A stretch of DNA of 39,990 nucleotides from an uncultured Alphaproteobacteria bacterium. GTDB lineage: Bacteria; Pseudomonadota; Alphaproteobacteria; Rhizobiales; Pleomorphomonadaceae. The stretch is from NCBI GenBank assembly GCA_937900425.1, contig CALCDT010000078.1:1-39990 (forward strand). The letters run 5' to 3'. The position numbers were made by a program, and so were the translations under genes. A model generated the notes under the pieces. That model did no database searches and had not been told where the DNA came from. It was given only the letters and a program-made list of their open reading frames with translations. Numbering within the stretch: the stretch's first letter is position 1; every line of letters starts with the position of its first letter. Shown here piece by piece: positions 1-7,772 of this stretch.

Positions 1-173
1 CCGCCGAGACGCCGCCGAAGCCGCGGCGCGCCGCCATCCGCTCCGCGATGTCGCGAGCGGCCGGGGTTCCTCGGGTCTCGCCGCGGCGGCCCCGGCGGCT
101 CGCACCGCGCCGACGCCTCTGCTGTTACGCCAGCAAACCCTCCCCGTATTGAACCGGCGGCCGCACTATCCCT
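1..173. other. GC-rich stretch downstream of the operon, no supported gene
   Basis: This is very GC-rich DNA past the stop codon of the last operon gene. On the minus strand, one frame over roughly the first 100 bases reads plausibly as protein (it contains ARDIAERMAARRGFGG) and could be the start of a gene running off the left edge. I cannot fix a start codon for it. I see no hairpin with a T-run here to end the monooxygenase operon. Confidence 0.4.
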
Positions 174-1217
174 TCACGGCACGATTACGCCGCGGCCGGT
201 GAAGCGGCGGTTCTTGAAGTCGTCGATCGCGCGGTTGATGTCGTCGAGGGCGTATTCGGTGTAGTGCATCTTCACCTTGCCGTCGGCGTTGAGCTCCATC
301 AGTTCGACGAGTTCGGTGTAGTTGCCGACGAGGCTGCCGCCGATGTTGATCTCCTCGATGACGAGGTGGACGGTCGGCACCTCGACCTTGCCGCCGTAGC
401 CGACGACGAACATCTGCCCACCCTTGCGCACCATCTTCCAGGCGATGTTCTCGACTCCGAGTTCGCCGACGAAGTCGATCACGACGTGCGCGCCGCCGCC
501 GGTGATCTGGCGGACCTCCTCGATCACGTCGGGGCCGCCGTCGAGGACGAAGTCGGCGCCGAGATCGCGGGCGAGTTTCTGTGCCGCCGGCTCGCGGTCG
601 ATCGCGACGATGCGGCAGCCGGAGATGGCGTGCAGCGACTGCAGGGCGATGTGGCCGAGGCCGCCGATGCCGACGAGGACGCAGTAGCCGCCGGGCCGCA
701 GCAGCCGCGCCGCGCGCTTGGCGACCCGGTAGGCGGTGATGCCGGCATCCGCCAGCGGCGCCACCTCGATCGGCACGATGCCCTTCTTCAGCTTGATCAG
801 TGAGCGCTCGCTGGTGACGAAATACTCCGCGAAGCCGCCGTTCATGCCGAGGCCGGGGAAGGCGCCGTTGTCGCAGTACATGTCCTCGCCGTGGCGGCAG
901 TTGAGACAGACGCCGCAGGAGCGGAACGGATGGCAGATCACCGCGTCGCCGGGCTTCACCGACTTGACGCCGCTGCCGACGTCCTCGACCCAGCCGGCGT
1001 TCTCGTGGCCCATCACATAGGGCAGCAGCGTGCCGTTCGGGTCCATCGTCGGGCGCCAGACGCCCTCGATGATGTGAAGGTCGGTGCGGCAGAGCCCGGC
1101 CGCGCCGACCCGCACGATCACCTCGTCGGGCGCGGTGATCTCGGGCGGCTTCACCCGCTCGATCTTGAGGTTCACGTTCACGGCGGGATCGTATTGGTAG
1201 AGCATGGCCGCTTTCAT
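174..1217 (-). CDS. Zinc-dependent alcohol dehydrogenase (MDR family)
   Basis: This is a 347-residue medium-chain NAD(P)-dependent alcohol dehydrogenase. Visible features are the catalytic cysteine in GLCRTD, the zinc-ligand GHE motif, a four-cysteine structural zinc loop (CGVCLNCRHGEDMYC, near residue 100) and a nucleotide-binding GIGGLGHIAL. The ATG at 1217 is preceded by AAGGAAGG about seven bases upstream. It is the last gene of the monooxygenase operon, after the GroEL-like gene. It differs from the operon's other dehydrogenase, which lacks the structural zinc loop. By position it probably oxidises an alcohol produced by the monooxygenase (1-propanol, 2-propanol or a co-oxidation product). 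Family assignment is secure; the substrate is inferred. Confidence 0.9.
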   Translation of the reverse strand: MKAAMLYQYDPAVNVNLKIERVKPPEITAPDEVIVRVGAAGLCRTDLHIIEGVWRPTMDPNGTLLPYVMGHENAGWVEDVGSGVKSVKPGDAVICHPFRSCGVCLNCRHGEDMYCDNGAFPGLGMNGGFAEYFVTSERSLIKLKKGIVPIEVAPLADAGITAYRVAKRAARLLRPGGYCVLVGIGGLGHIALQSLHAISGCRIVAIDREPAAQKLARDLGADFVLDGGPDVIEEVRQITGGGAHVVIDFVGELGVENIAWKMVRKGGQMFVVGYGGKVEVPTVHLVIEEINIGGSLVGNYTELVELMELNADGKVKMHYTEYALDDINRAIDDFKNRRFTGRGVIVP

Positions 1218-1320
1218 GGCCGCCTTCCTTTCCGTCTTCGAGGATCGAGGTCGCCGGGCCGGCCAGGCGCGCCCGCAGGAGCGCCGGCCGGCCGCGACAG
1301 CGAGGGTGTCCAGCCCGGCG

Positions 1321-2952
1321 TCAGGCCCGGCCGAGCCGTTCCGCCCCGCCGCCGAGCGCCGGCCCGGCGGTCGGGTCGACGTGTTCGGGCACGTCGCCGA
1401 CCAGGGTCTCCGTGGTCATGATCAGCGTCGCGACCGAGGCGGCGTTGCGTAGCGCCGCCACCGTGACCCGCACCGGGTCGACGATGCCGGCCTCGTACAT
1501 GTTGACGAAGACGCCGGTGGCCGCGTCGTAGCCGAAGCCGCCGTTGACGCGGGAGACCTCGGCGACGACGTGCTCGGCGTCCTGGCCGGCGTTGGTCGCG
1601 ATCCGCCACAGCGGGCGGGTCAGCACGGCGCGCACGAGGCCCACCCCTTCGCGCACGTCGCCCGCCGTGCGGCCCTCGAGGTCGTCGAGCGCCGGGCCGA
1701 TCTGGGCAAGCGCCGAGCCGCCGCCGGCGACGACGCCGTCCTCGGCCGCCGCCCGCACCGCGGCGAGGGAATCCTCGATCAGCTGGATGGTGCGCTTCTG
1801 CTCCACCGGGGTGACGCCGCCGGCGTAGAGCACCGCCGTGCCGCCGGACAGTTTGGCGAGCCGCTCGCGCAGCTTGTCCTGCTCGATGTTCGGCGGCGCC
1901 ATGTCGTATTGCCGCTCGACCTGGGCCCGCCGCGCGGCGATCGCCGCCCGGTCGCCCTCGCCGCCGATGATCGCGGTCATCGACGCCCCGGTCCGCACCC
2001 GCTCGGCCCCGCCGAGATCCTCCGCGGTCACCGCCTCGAGCGTGCCGCCGAGGTCGCGGGCGATCACCCGGCCGCCGGTGAGGATGGCGAGGTCTTCCAT
2101 CATCGCCTTGCGCCAGTGGCCGTATTCCGGCGGATGGACGACGAGGTAGCGCCCCGGCCCCTCCTTGCCGAGCAGGGTCACCACCACGTCCGGGGCGACC
2201 TCCTCGGCGACGATCAGCAGCGGCCGGCCGGCCTCGGCGGCGATCCGCCGGACGGTGTCGAGCGCGGACGGCTCGCGGATCTTGAGGTCGGTCATCAGGA
2301 TCAGCGGCCGCTCCAGCACCGCCTCCATCCGCTCCTGGTCCGTCACCATGTGGTGGGAGAGATAGCCCCGGTCGAAGGACATGCCCTCGACGACGTCGAG
2401 CCGGGTCTCGGTGGTGACGCTGTAGTCCGTGGTGATGACCCCGTCGGCGCCGACCCGCTCGACCGCCTCGGCGACGAGGTCGCCAAGGGCGGGGTCGGTC
2501 GCCGCGATCCGCGCCACCGCCCGCAGCGTCGCCTGGCCCTGGGTCGCCCGGGCCGAGCGCGTCAGTGCCGCGCCGACCTCCTCGACCGCGAGCGTGATGC
2601 CGCGGCAGAGGTCGACCGCCCGCGAGCCGCGCTCGGCGGCCTCGACGCCCTTCTGGATCAGCGCGTTGGCGAGGACGATGGCGGTCGTCGTGCCGTCGCC
2701 GGCGACCTCGTTGGTCTGCATCGAGACCTCGCGCACCACCTGGGCGCCCATGTTCTCGAAGCGGTCGCCGAGTTCGATCTCGCAGGCGATGCTGACGCCG
2801 TCGCGGGTGATCAGCGGGGTGCCGATCGGCCGGTCGATCATCGCGTTGAGCCCCTTGGGGCCGAGTGTCGGCTCGACCGCGGCGGCGAGCTTGGCGACGC
2901 CCCGCGCCAGCGCCTTGCGGGCCGCGGAATTGTGGAGCAGCAGCTTGGGCAT
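1321..2952 (-). CDS. prmG: Divergent GroEL-type chaperonin of the monooxygenase operon
   Basis: This is a 543-residue class I chaperonin subunit. GroEL landmarks are present: TLGPKG near the N terminus, the ATP-binding GDGTTT with its aspartate, and the late (V/I)EDxLxAxRAAxEDGVVAGGG segment that holds the catalytic aspartate. Two features differ from housekeeping GroEL. The apical segment usually read as GDRRKAM is GHWRKAM, and the C-terminal Gly-Gly-Met tail is missing, replaced by a Gly/Ala/Pro/Arg end. No groES lies nearby. In mycobacterial mimABCD and Methylocella propane monooxygenase clusters, a dedicated GroEL-like protein is needed to fold the hydroxylase, so the same role is likely here. 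The ATG at 2952 follows a GGGAGGAACCC-type ribosome site. The reading frame stays open upstream, but that part has no family match. Confidence 0.93.
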   Translation of the reverse strand: MPKLLLHNSAARKALARGVAKLAAAVEPTLGPKGLNAMIDRPIGTPLITRDGVSIACEIELGDRFENMGAQVVREVSMQTNEVAGDGTTTAIVLANALIQKGVEAAERGSRAVDLCRGITLAVEEVGAALTRSARATQGQATLRAVARIAATDPALGDLVAEAVERVGADGVITTDYSVTTETRLDVVEGMSFDRGYLSHHMVTDQERMEAVLERPLILMTDLKIREPSALDTVRRIAAEAGRPLLIVAEEVAPDVVVTLLGKEGPGRYLVVHPPEYGHWRKAMMEDLAILTGGRVIARDLGGTLEAVTAEDLGGAERVRTGASMTAIIGGEGDRAAIAARRAQVERQYDMAPPNIEQDKLRERLAKLSGGTAVLYAGGVTPVEQKRTIQLIEDSLAAVRAAAEDGVVAGGGSALAQIGPALDDLEGRTAGDVREGVGLVRAVLTRPLWRIATNAGQDAEHVVAEVSRVNGGFGYDAATGVFVNMYEAGIVDPVRVTVAALRNAASVATLIMTTETLVGDVPEHVDPTAGPALGGGAERLGRA

Positions 2953-3071
2953 GAGGGTTCCTCCCGCGCCGCAGGGCGGCGCGCCTTCAAGGTTTTCTTG
3001 TGAAAGTCCAGGTCGCGGAGGGGCCGCCGGACCGGCGTCCGGCGGCGTTCTCGTCGTCAGCCGGGGCGGGC

Positions 3072-3914
3072 TCAGCCCGCCCGGCAGCCACCGCCGGCGG
3101 CCTCGCCGGCACCAACGCGGGCCCCCGCGCCGGCATTGGGCGGCGGCACGCGGTCCAGCATGAAGTCGACGAGGGTCGGTTCGCCGTCGACGACCTCGAG
3201 GCGCTTGTAGCGGGCCTCCTTCAGGCCGCGGCACAGCGCACCGTTGAACTCCATGGTGACGCGCAGGCGCCGCAGCCGCGACAGATGTTCGCCGAGCGCC
3301 GCGGCGGCGACGACCTCGCCGGTCAGGGTCCGGAAGGCCGGTTCCCCGGCCGCCGGGGAGCCCCAGCGGGCGCGGCAGGCCTCCAGATAGCGGCGCACGG
3401 CGTCGGCGTCGGCCGGTCCGTCCCCCGCCTCGAGGTCGCCGATCGTGAGGGCGGCGATCGCCTCGTCGTCGAGGCCGGCCTCGCGCAGGCTGCGCAGCAC
3501 CGCCTCCTGGCGGCGCTCGTAGGCCTTCCTGCGGAAGGTCTCGCGCAGGGCGTCGAGATCCTCGCCGCCGGCGAGGTCGCCGAAGATCGCCGGGAAGGAC
3601 CGCCCCGCGGCGAGGCCGGCGTTGACCTCGTCGGCGAACATGTGGTCGTGCAGGCGGATCATAAAGCGCGGCGACCACGACAGTCCTTCCAGCGCCCGGC
3701 GGATGTCGTCGAGCATCAGGAAGGCGAAGTTCGGCGAGCACCAGTAGGTCGGCAGCCGGAAGTCGACCGCGACGTCGCCGCCGTCGGCGACGTCGGCCGC
3801 CTCGACGAAGCCCATCGAGACGACGGATTCGTCGAGTTCGGGATCGTCGACGCCGCCGAGCGCGCGCCACAACTCACGCTCGCGACTCTCCTTGAGGGAG
3901 GCGGAGGGCGTCAT
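3072..3914 (-). CDS. DUF59/PaaD-like iron-sulfur or metal-assembly protein
   Basis: The protein has 280 residues. The N-terminal half (about 15-90) reads as a MIP18/DUF59 domain: a DDPELDESVVSMGFV segment, then a beta-rich stretch and LPTYWCSPNFAF, whose cysteine sits where the reactive cysteine of this family is found. The remainder (about 90-280) is helical, charged and not recognised, ending in a Gly/Ala-rich tail. The start is ATG 3914 with CGGAG upstream, four bases after the amidohydrolase stop, so the two are probably translated together. DUF59 proteins help assemble Fe-S or iron centres. Here it may help load the [2Fe-2S] reductase or the diiron hydroxylase, which is inference. Similar genes accompany actinobacterial propane monooxygenase operons. 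Confidence 0.8.
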   Translation of the reverse strand: MTPSASLKESRERELWRALGGVDDPELDESVVSMGFVEAADVADGGDVAVDFRLPTYWCSPNFAFLMLDDIRRALEGLSWSPRFMIRLHDHMFADEVNAGLAAGRSFPAIFGDLAGGEDLDALRETFRRKAYERRQEAVLRSLREAGLDDEAIAALTIGDLEAGDGPADADAVRRYLEACRARWGSPAAGEPAFRTLTGEVVAAAALGEHLSRLRRLRVTMEFNGALCRGLKEARYKRLEVVDGEPTLVDFMLDRVPPPNAGAGARVGAGEAAGGGCRAG

Positions 3915-3918
3915 CGGC

Positions 3919-4941
3919 TCACTCCGCGGCGACGGCGACGGGATCGGCCGCGAGCGCCTTCTTGCGGGCCTCGACGTCGATGCCGTAGAGCGCGGCGGCG
4001 TTGAGGCCGAGGATCTTCTCCTTGATCTCCGGCGTCAGGTCGACGCCGCGCTCGGCCTTGATGTCCTCGGGCAGTTCGAAGGCCCAGAACTTCTCGACGA
4101 GCCAGCGCGGCGTCCAGATCGCATAGTCGGAGCCGAACAGGATCCGGTCCGGGCCGACCCAGAACAGCAGCTCGGCGATGATCTCGGCGAAGAAGCGCGG
4201 CCGGGTGTGGATGAAGGGCAGCGCCACGGCGAGGCCGCCGTAGACGTTGGCCTCCTGCACCGCGATCCAGCAGAAGTCGTCGAGCCGCGGCAGGCCGCAG
4301 TGCTCGACCACCCAGTTGAGGTTCGGGAAGTCGGTGGCGGCATAATCGACGTCGTGGACGTCGAAGGCGTCCTTGGACAGGGGGATGATCGTCGGCCCCT
4401 TGTGGACGTGGATGTTGCGGATGCCGAGCTTGTCGCAGAGCTCGAAACAGCGGTAGGCGTCCGGGTCGTTGAGCTTCCAGCCCTTGGAGGCGCCGTTCCA
4501 CTCGGCGGTGTACAGCTTCACGCCGGTGATGCCGTAGGTCTCCTTCATCTCGTGGATCCAGTCGAGCGCCCGCTCGCCGTCGCGCGGATCGAAGGCGCCG
4601 TTGACGATGAAACGGTCCGGATGACGCTGGGCCATGGCGTGCGAGCGCTTCACGCAGCCGAAGCCGGCCTTGTAGAAATCACCGAGCACCGTGGTCTGCA
4701 TGATCGCCACGTCGTCCGGACCGTCGACGAAGAGGTCGCGGTAAAGGTCGTCGGCCGAGTATTTCTCGAACCGCTCCTTCGGCCAGAGCTGGTCCTTCGG
4801 GCTGAGGTTGGCGTGGTAGGCGTAGAAGCAGTCGATGAACTGCTTGCCGTGGATGTTCCTCTGGTTCTCGGGGCTGCCGTCCCAGAAATGGGTGTGGCCG
4901 TCCACGACGAAGATTTCCTTGCCTTCCGGTGTGACGAACAT
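3919..4941 (-). CDS. Amidohydrolase (COG2159, TIM-barrel metal hydrolase)
   Basis: This is a 340-residue amidohydrolase-2 family protein. The HxH metal motif is DGHTHFW (His16, His18). Further likely metal or active-site residues lie in NIHVHKG, VVEHCG and GSDYAIW. The start at 4941 has a strong GGGAGG seven bases upstream. It sits between the secondary alcohol dehydrogenase and the DUF59 gene in the monooxygenase operon, an arrangement also known from actinobacterial mim/prm clusters, where its role is not settled. It could be a decarboxylase or hydrolase acting on a pathway intermediate, or take part in monooxygenase maturation. The family is clear and the function is not. Confidence 0.88.
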   Translation of the reverse strand: MFVTPEGKEIFVVDGHTHFWDGSPENQRNIHGKQFIDCFYAYHANLSPKDQLWPKERFEKYSADDLYRDLFVDGPDDVAIMQTTVLGDFYKAGFGCVKRSHAMAQRHPDRFIVNGAFDPRDGERALDWIHEMKETYGITGVKLYTAEWNGASKGWKLNDPDAYRCFELCDKLGIRNIHVHKGPTIIPLSKDAFDVHDVDYAATDFPNLNWVVEHCGLPRLDDFCWIAVQEANVYGGLAVALPFIHTRPRFFAEIIAELLFWVGPDRILFGSDYAIWTPRWLVEKFWAFELPEDIKAERGVDLTPEIKEKILGLNAAALYGIDVEARKKALAADPVAVAAE

Positions 4942-4979
4942 TGCTTCCTCCCTGTCGTCGGATGAAGCGCGGCGATCGC

Positions 4980-6056
4980 TCAGGTGGTTATGGCCACCTT
5001 GAGAACGCCGTCGCGCTGATTGGCGAAGAGGTCGTAGGCCTCTTCGATCTGGTCGAGCTTGAAGCGGTGGGTGACGAGTCCGCCGAGATCGGCGCGGCCC
5101 GACGCGATCACCGCCATCATCCGCCGCATGCGCTCCTTGCCGCCGGGGCAGAGCGAGGTGCGGATGGACTTGTCGCCGAGGCCCGCGGAGAAGGCGTCGA
5201 GCGGAATGGTGAGGTCGGAGGAGTAGACGCCGAGGCTGGAGAGCACGCCGCCCGGCCGCAGGACGCGAAGGGCCGCCTCGAAGGTCGCCTGGGTGCCGAG
5301 CGCCTCGATCGCGACGTCGACGCCGCGGCCGTCGGTGAGGCGCATGATCGCCTCGACCGGATCCTCCTGCTTGAAGTCGACGACGACGTCGGCGCCCATC
5401 CGCCGGGCCATCTCGAGGCGGGCCGGCACCGTGTCGACGGCGATGATGGTGCTGGCGCCCATCAGTCTGGCGCCGGCGGTGGCGCACAGCCCGATCGGCC
5501 CCTGGGCGAAGACCGCCACGACGTCGCCGATCCTGACGCCGCCGGTCTCCGCGCCGGCGAAGCCCGTCGACATGATGTCGGGGCACATCAGCACCTGCTC
5601 GTCGGTGACGCCGTCGTCGACCGGGGCGAGGTTGGCCATGGCGTCGGGAACGCAGACGAACTCGGCCTGGCAGCCGTCGATGGTGTTGCCGAAGCGCCAG
5701 CCGCCCATCGCCTTCCAGCCGTGGCGGGTGCCGGCACCGTCCTGGGCGCCGCAGCCGCAGAGGCAGGCGGTGCTCCAGCCCGACGGGGTGATGGCACCGG
5801 CGACGACGCGCTGGCCTTCCCGGTACCCCGTGACGCCCGACCCGAGCTTCTCGATGACGCCGACCGGCTCGTGGCCGACCGTCAGGCCCTTGGCGACGGG
5901 ATACTCGCCCTTGAGGATGTGAACGTCCGTGCCGCAGATTGTGGTCGTGGTCACGCGGATCAGCGCGTCCTGAGGGCCGATCTCGGGGATCGGCTTGTCC
6001 TCCAGCACGATCCGGCCCTTCTCGACGAACACGGCGGCTTTCATCTTGCCCGGCAT
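4980..6056 (-). CDS. Secondary alcohol dehydrogenase (TbADH type), probable 2-propanol dehydrogenase
   Basis: This 358-residue medium-chain dehydrogenase resembles the tetrameric secondary alcohol dehydrogenases of Thermoanaerobacter and Clostridium beijerinckii. Diagnostic features are catalytic zinc ligands Cys41 (ICGTDVH), His62-Glu63 (GHEPVG) and Asp160 (CPDIMSTGF); the segment GGWRFGNTIDG in place of a structural zinc loop; and SLCPGGKERMRR near residue 300. The aspartate ligand is characteristic of that group, which prefers secondary alcohols. The chosen start, 6056, has GGAGAG six bases upstream; upstream in-frame codons lack one. The gene follows prmD directly. Oxidation of 2-propanol to acetone is therefore the best assignment, matching adh1 beside prmABCD in Gordonia. 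Substrate is inferred from family and context. Confidence 0.9.
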   Translation of the reverse strand: MPGKMKAAVFVEKGRIVLEDKPIPEIGPQDALIRVTTTTICGTDVHILKGEYPVAKGLTVGHEPVGVIEKLGSGVTGYREGQRVVAGAITPSGWSTACLCGCGAQDGAGTRHGWKAMGGWRFGNTIDGCQAEFVCVPDAMANLAPVDDGVTDEQVLMCPDIMSTGFAGAETGGVRIGDVVAVFAQGPIGLCATAGARLMGASTIIAVDTVPARLEMARRMGADVVVDFKQEDPVEAIMRLTDGRGVDVAIEALGTQATFEAALRVLRPGGVLSSLGVYSSDLTIPLDAFSAGLGDKSIRTSLCPGGKERMRRMMAVIASGRADLGGLVTHRFKLDQIEEAYDLFANQRDGVLKVAITT

Positions 6057-6153
6057 ATCGATCTCTCCGTCATGGCCGCAGGGACGCACCCGCGCCCCCT
6101 CCGGCGGCGGTCCCGAGCCTAGCCCCGAACCGCCGCCGGCCCCTTGATCTCGG

Positions 6154-6522
6154 TCAGATGAATTCCATGACCTCGTCCATGTTGCCGAACAGGATCACGG
6201 TGTTGTCGTCGACCCGGACCATGCGGCCGTAGTGGGTGGAGGTGTTGACCTCGAACATCTCGGCGGTCATCTCGCGGCCGAGGGCCTCGCCGATCTCGTC
6301 CATCTTGAAGATCAGCTTGCCGTGGCCGTCGATGCGGATCAGCGCCGGCTGGTAGGTGACGGTGACCCCGTCCTTGCCGGCCATGAACTCGGCGATCGCC
6401 CGCGCCTCCACGGAATCGCTCATGGTGACGCCGCACTGGTCGGAGATCGTCTGCTCGAAGGTGATGTCCTTCATCGACTTGAAGATGTTGGCGTGACTGG
6501 CGTCACGGGCTGCGGTGGACAT
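6154..6522 (-). CDS. prmD: Propane monooxygenase coupling (effector) protein
   Basis: This 122-residue protein belongs to the MmoB/DmpM family, the small cofactor-free effector that binds the hydroxylase and gates oxygen activation. Length and core fit the family: a SDQCGVTMSDSVEARAIAEF segment followed by the beta-hairpin region GKLIFKMDEIGEALG. An N-terminal extension of about 25 residues (MSTAARDASHANIFK...) precedes the core, as in MmoB. The ATG at 6522 has CAGGAG upstream. It lies 123 bases after prmC, in the order hydroxylase alpha, reductase, hydroxylase beta, coupling protein, which is typical of propane monooxygenases. Confidence 0.93.
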   Translation of the reverse strand: MSTAARDASHANIFKSMKDITFEQTISDQCGVTMSDSVEARAIAEFMAGKDGVTVTYQPALIRIDGHGKLIFKMDEIGEALGREMTAEMFEVNTSTHYGRMVRVDDNTVILFGNMDEVMEFI

Positions 6523-6645
6523 GGGATCTGCTCCTGCTCGATGGGAAGATTGCGAGACATCGCCCCGGGCCGGGCCGCCGCCCGCACCGCCCGCCCGCCG
6601 CTGCGGAGAGGCGGCCGGAGCGGCCGGCCAGGGTCCGGGGACGGG

Positions 6646-7698
6646 TCACAGGCCGAGTTCGCCGACGATCTTGTCGAAGCGGCGGTGCGAGACTTCGCGC
6701 ATGTCCTCGAAGGACACCGGCTTGGAATGGGGCATCGACCAGATCGGCTGCAGGCTGCGCGCGGCCTTGTCGGCCAGCGCCCGGTGCCTTGCGATCCACG
6801 AGCGGAACAGGGCGGCGTTGGCGCCGCCGTGGGTCTCGTCGTGGACGAGCAGGTACATGAGGTCGATGGTGTTGGCGAGGTTGCGCTCGTAGTCGGCCTC
6901 GGCCGCCGAGATCACCGCCGGCGTCATGAAGTCGGCGTTGGCGGCGCCCGCCTGCATCAGGAAGCCGGAGCGGAACAGTTCGCCGACCAGCGGCTCGAAC
7001 ACGATGTTGATCGCGAAATACTGCTCCAGATAGTCGGCGGTCCCCATGATGGTCTCGACCGCCTCGCGGGTGCCCTGCCAGATCGGGTCCTCGAGCCAGG
7101 CGGTCTTGCCGAGCGTGTCGTCCCAGCCCTCGACGTCCATGCCGATCTCGGCGAGGTAGAGGGTGATGTCCTGGGCGAGGCGCAGCTTGTAGGACGAGTT
7201 GGTCAGCGTCGCGTTGTTGATCATCTGGGTGTAGCCGTAGCGCTGCGCCTGCATCAGCGCCGTGCCGAGGCCGAATTCGGCGTGCTTCCACGCACCGAGA
7301 TGGGCCTGGAGGATCCGGCACCAGACCTTGTCGAGCGCCTTGGGGGCCCCGTAGCGGCGGCCGTTGGCGATGACGCTCTGCACCATCGTCTCGATCTTCG
7401 ACTGGCGCTGGTAGTGGGTGCGTTCCCACTCCTGGTCCGGCGCCCGGAAGGCGTGCCAGTTGCTGCTCTTGGCCGCGGTGTAGTCCTTGACGTAGGCACC
7501 CTTGCCGTCGGCGAAGCTGATGATCCAGTTCTGGATCAGGTAGCGCTCCGGGTCCGGCTGGACGTCGACGGTGACGTCCTCGTAGTGGGTCGCGGCGCGG
7601 CCGCGGGGCTGGAAGTAGCGATACTTGCGGCTGTCGGAATCGGCGAAGATGGCGGCACCGGCCGCTCCCGATCCGACGGAACTCGACATGGCTGGCAT
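6646..7698 (-). CDS. prmC: Propane monooxygenase hydroxylase beta (small) subunit
   Basis: This 350-residue protein is the non-catalytic ferritin-fold subunit of the soluble diiron monooxygenase hydroxylase. It contains the family landmarks RKYRYFQPRGR near the N terminus, the WISFADGKGAY segment, QAHLGAWKHAEFGLG and LHDETHGGANA-like helices late in the protein, and it lacks the paired ExxH diiron ligands of the alpha subunit. The start at 7698 is supported by GGGAG eight bases upstream; a second ATG three codons later (7689) is less well placed. The much longer frame running up to 8178 overlaps the reductase gene and is not coding there. Confidence 0.93.
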   Translation of the reverse strand: MPAMSSSVGSGAAGAAIFADSDSRKYRYFQPRGRAATHYEDVTVDVQPDPERYLIQNWIISFADGKGAYVKDYTAAKSSNWHAFRAPDQEWERTHYQRQSKIETMVQSVIANGRRYGAPKALDKVWCRILQAHLGAWKHAEFGLGTALMQAQRYGYTQMINNATLTNSSYKLRLAQDITLYLAEIGMDVEGWDDTLGKTAWLEDPIWQGTREAVETIMGTADYLEQYFAINIVFEPLVGELFRSGFLMQAGAANADFMTPAVISAAEADYERNLANTIDLMYLLVHDETHGGANAALFRSWIARHRALADKAARSLQPIWSMPHSKPVSFEDMREVSHRRFDKIVGELGL

Positions 7699-7772
7699 GG
7701 ACTTCACTCCCTTGATCTCTGTTCTGGTTGATTTCGTCGTTCCGGCGCCGCGGGCAGGCCGCGGCCCCGCCC

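Noticed and set aside
2953..3870. Extension of the GroEL frame upstream to give an 849-residue protein
   Set aside because: The added part is Arg/Pro-rich, overlaps the DUF59 gene in another frame and has no GroEL similarity; the ATG at 2952 fits the family start.
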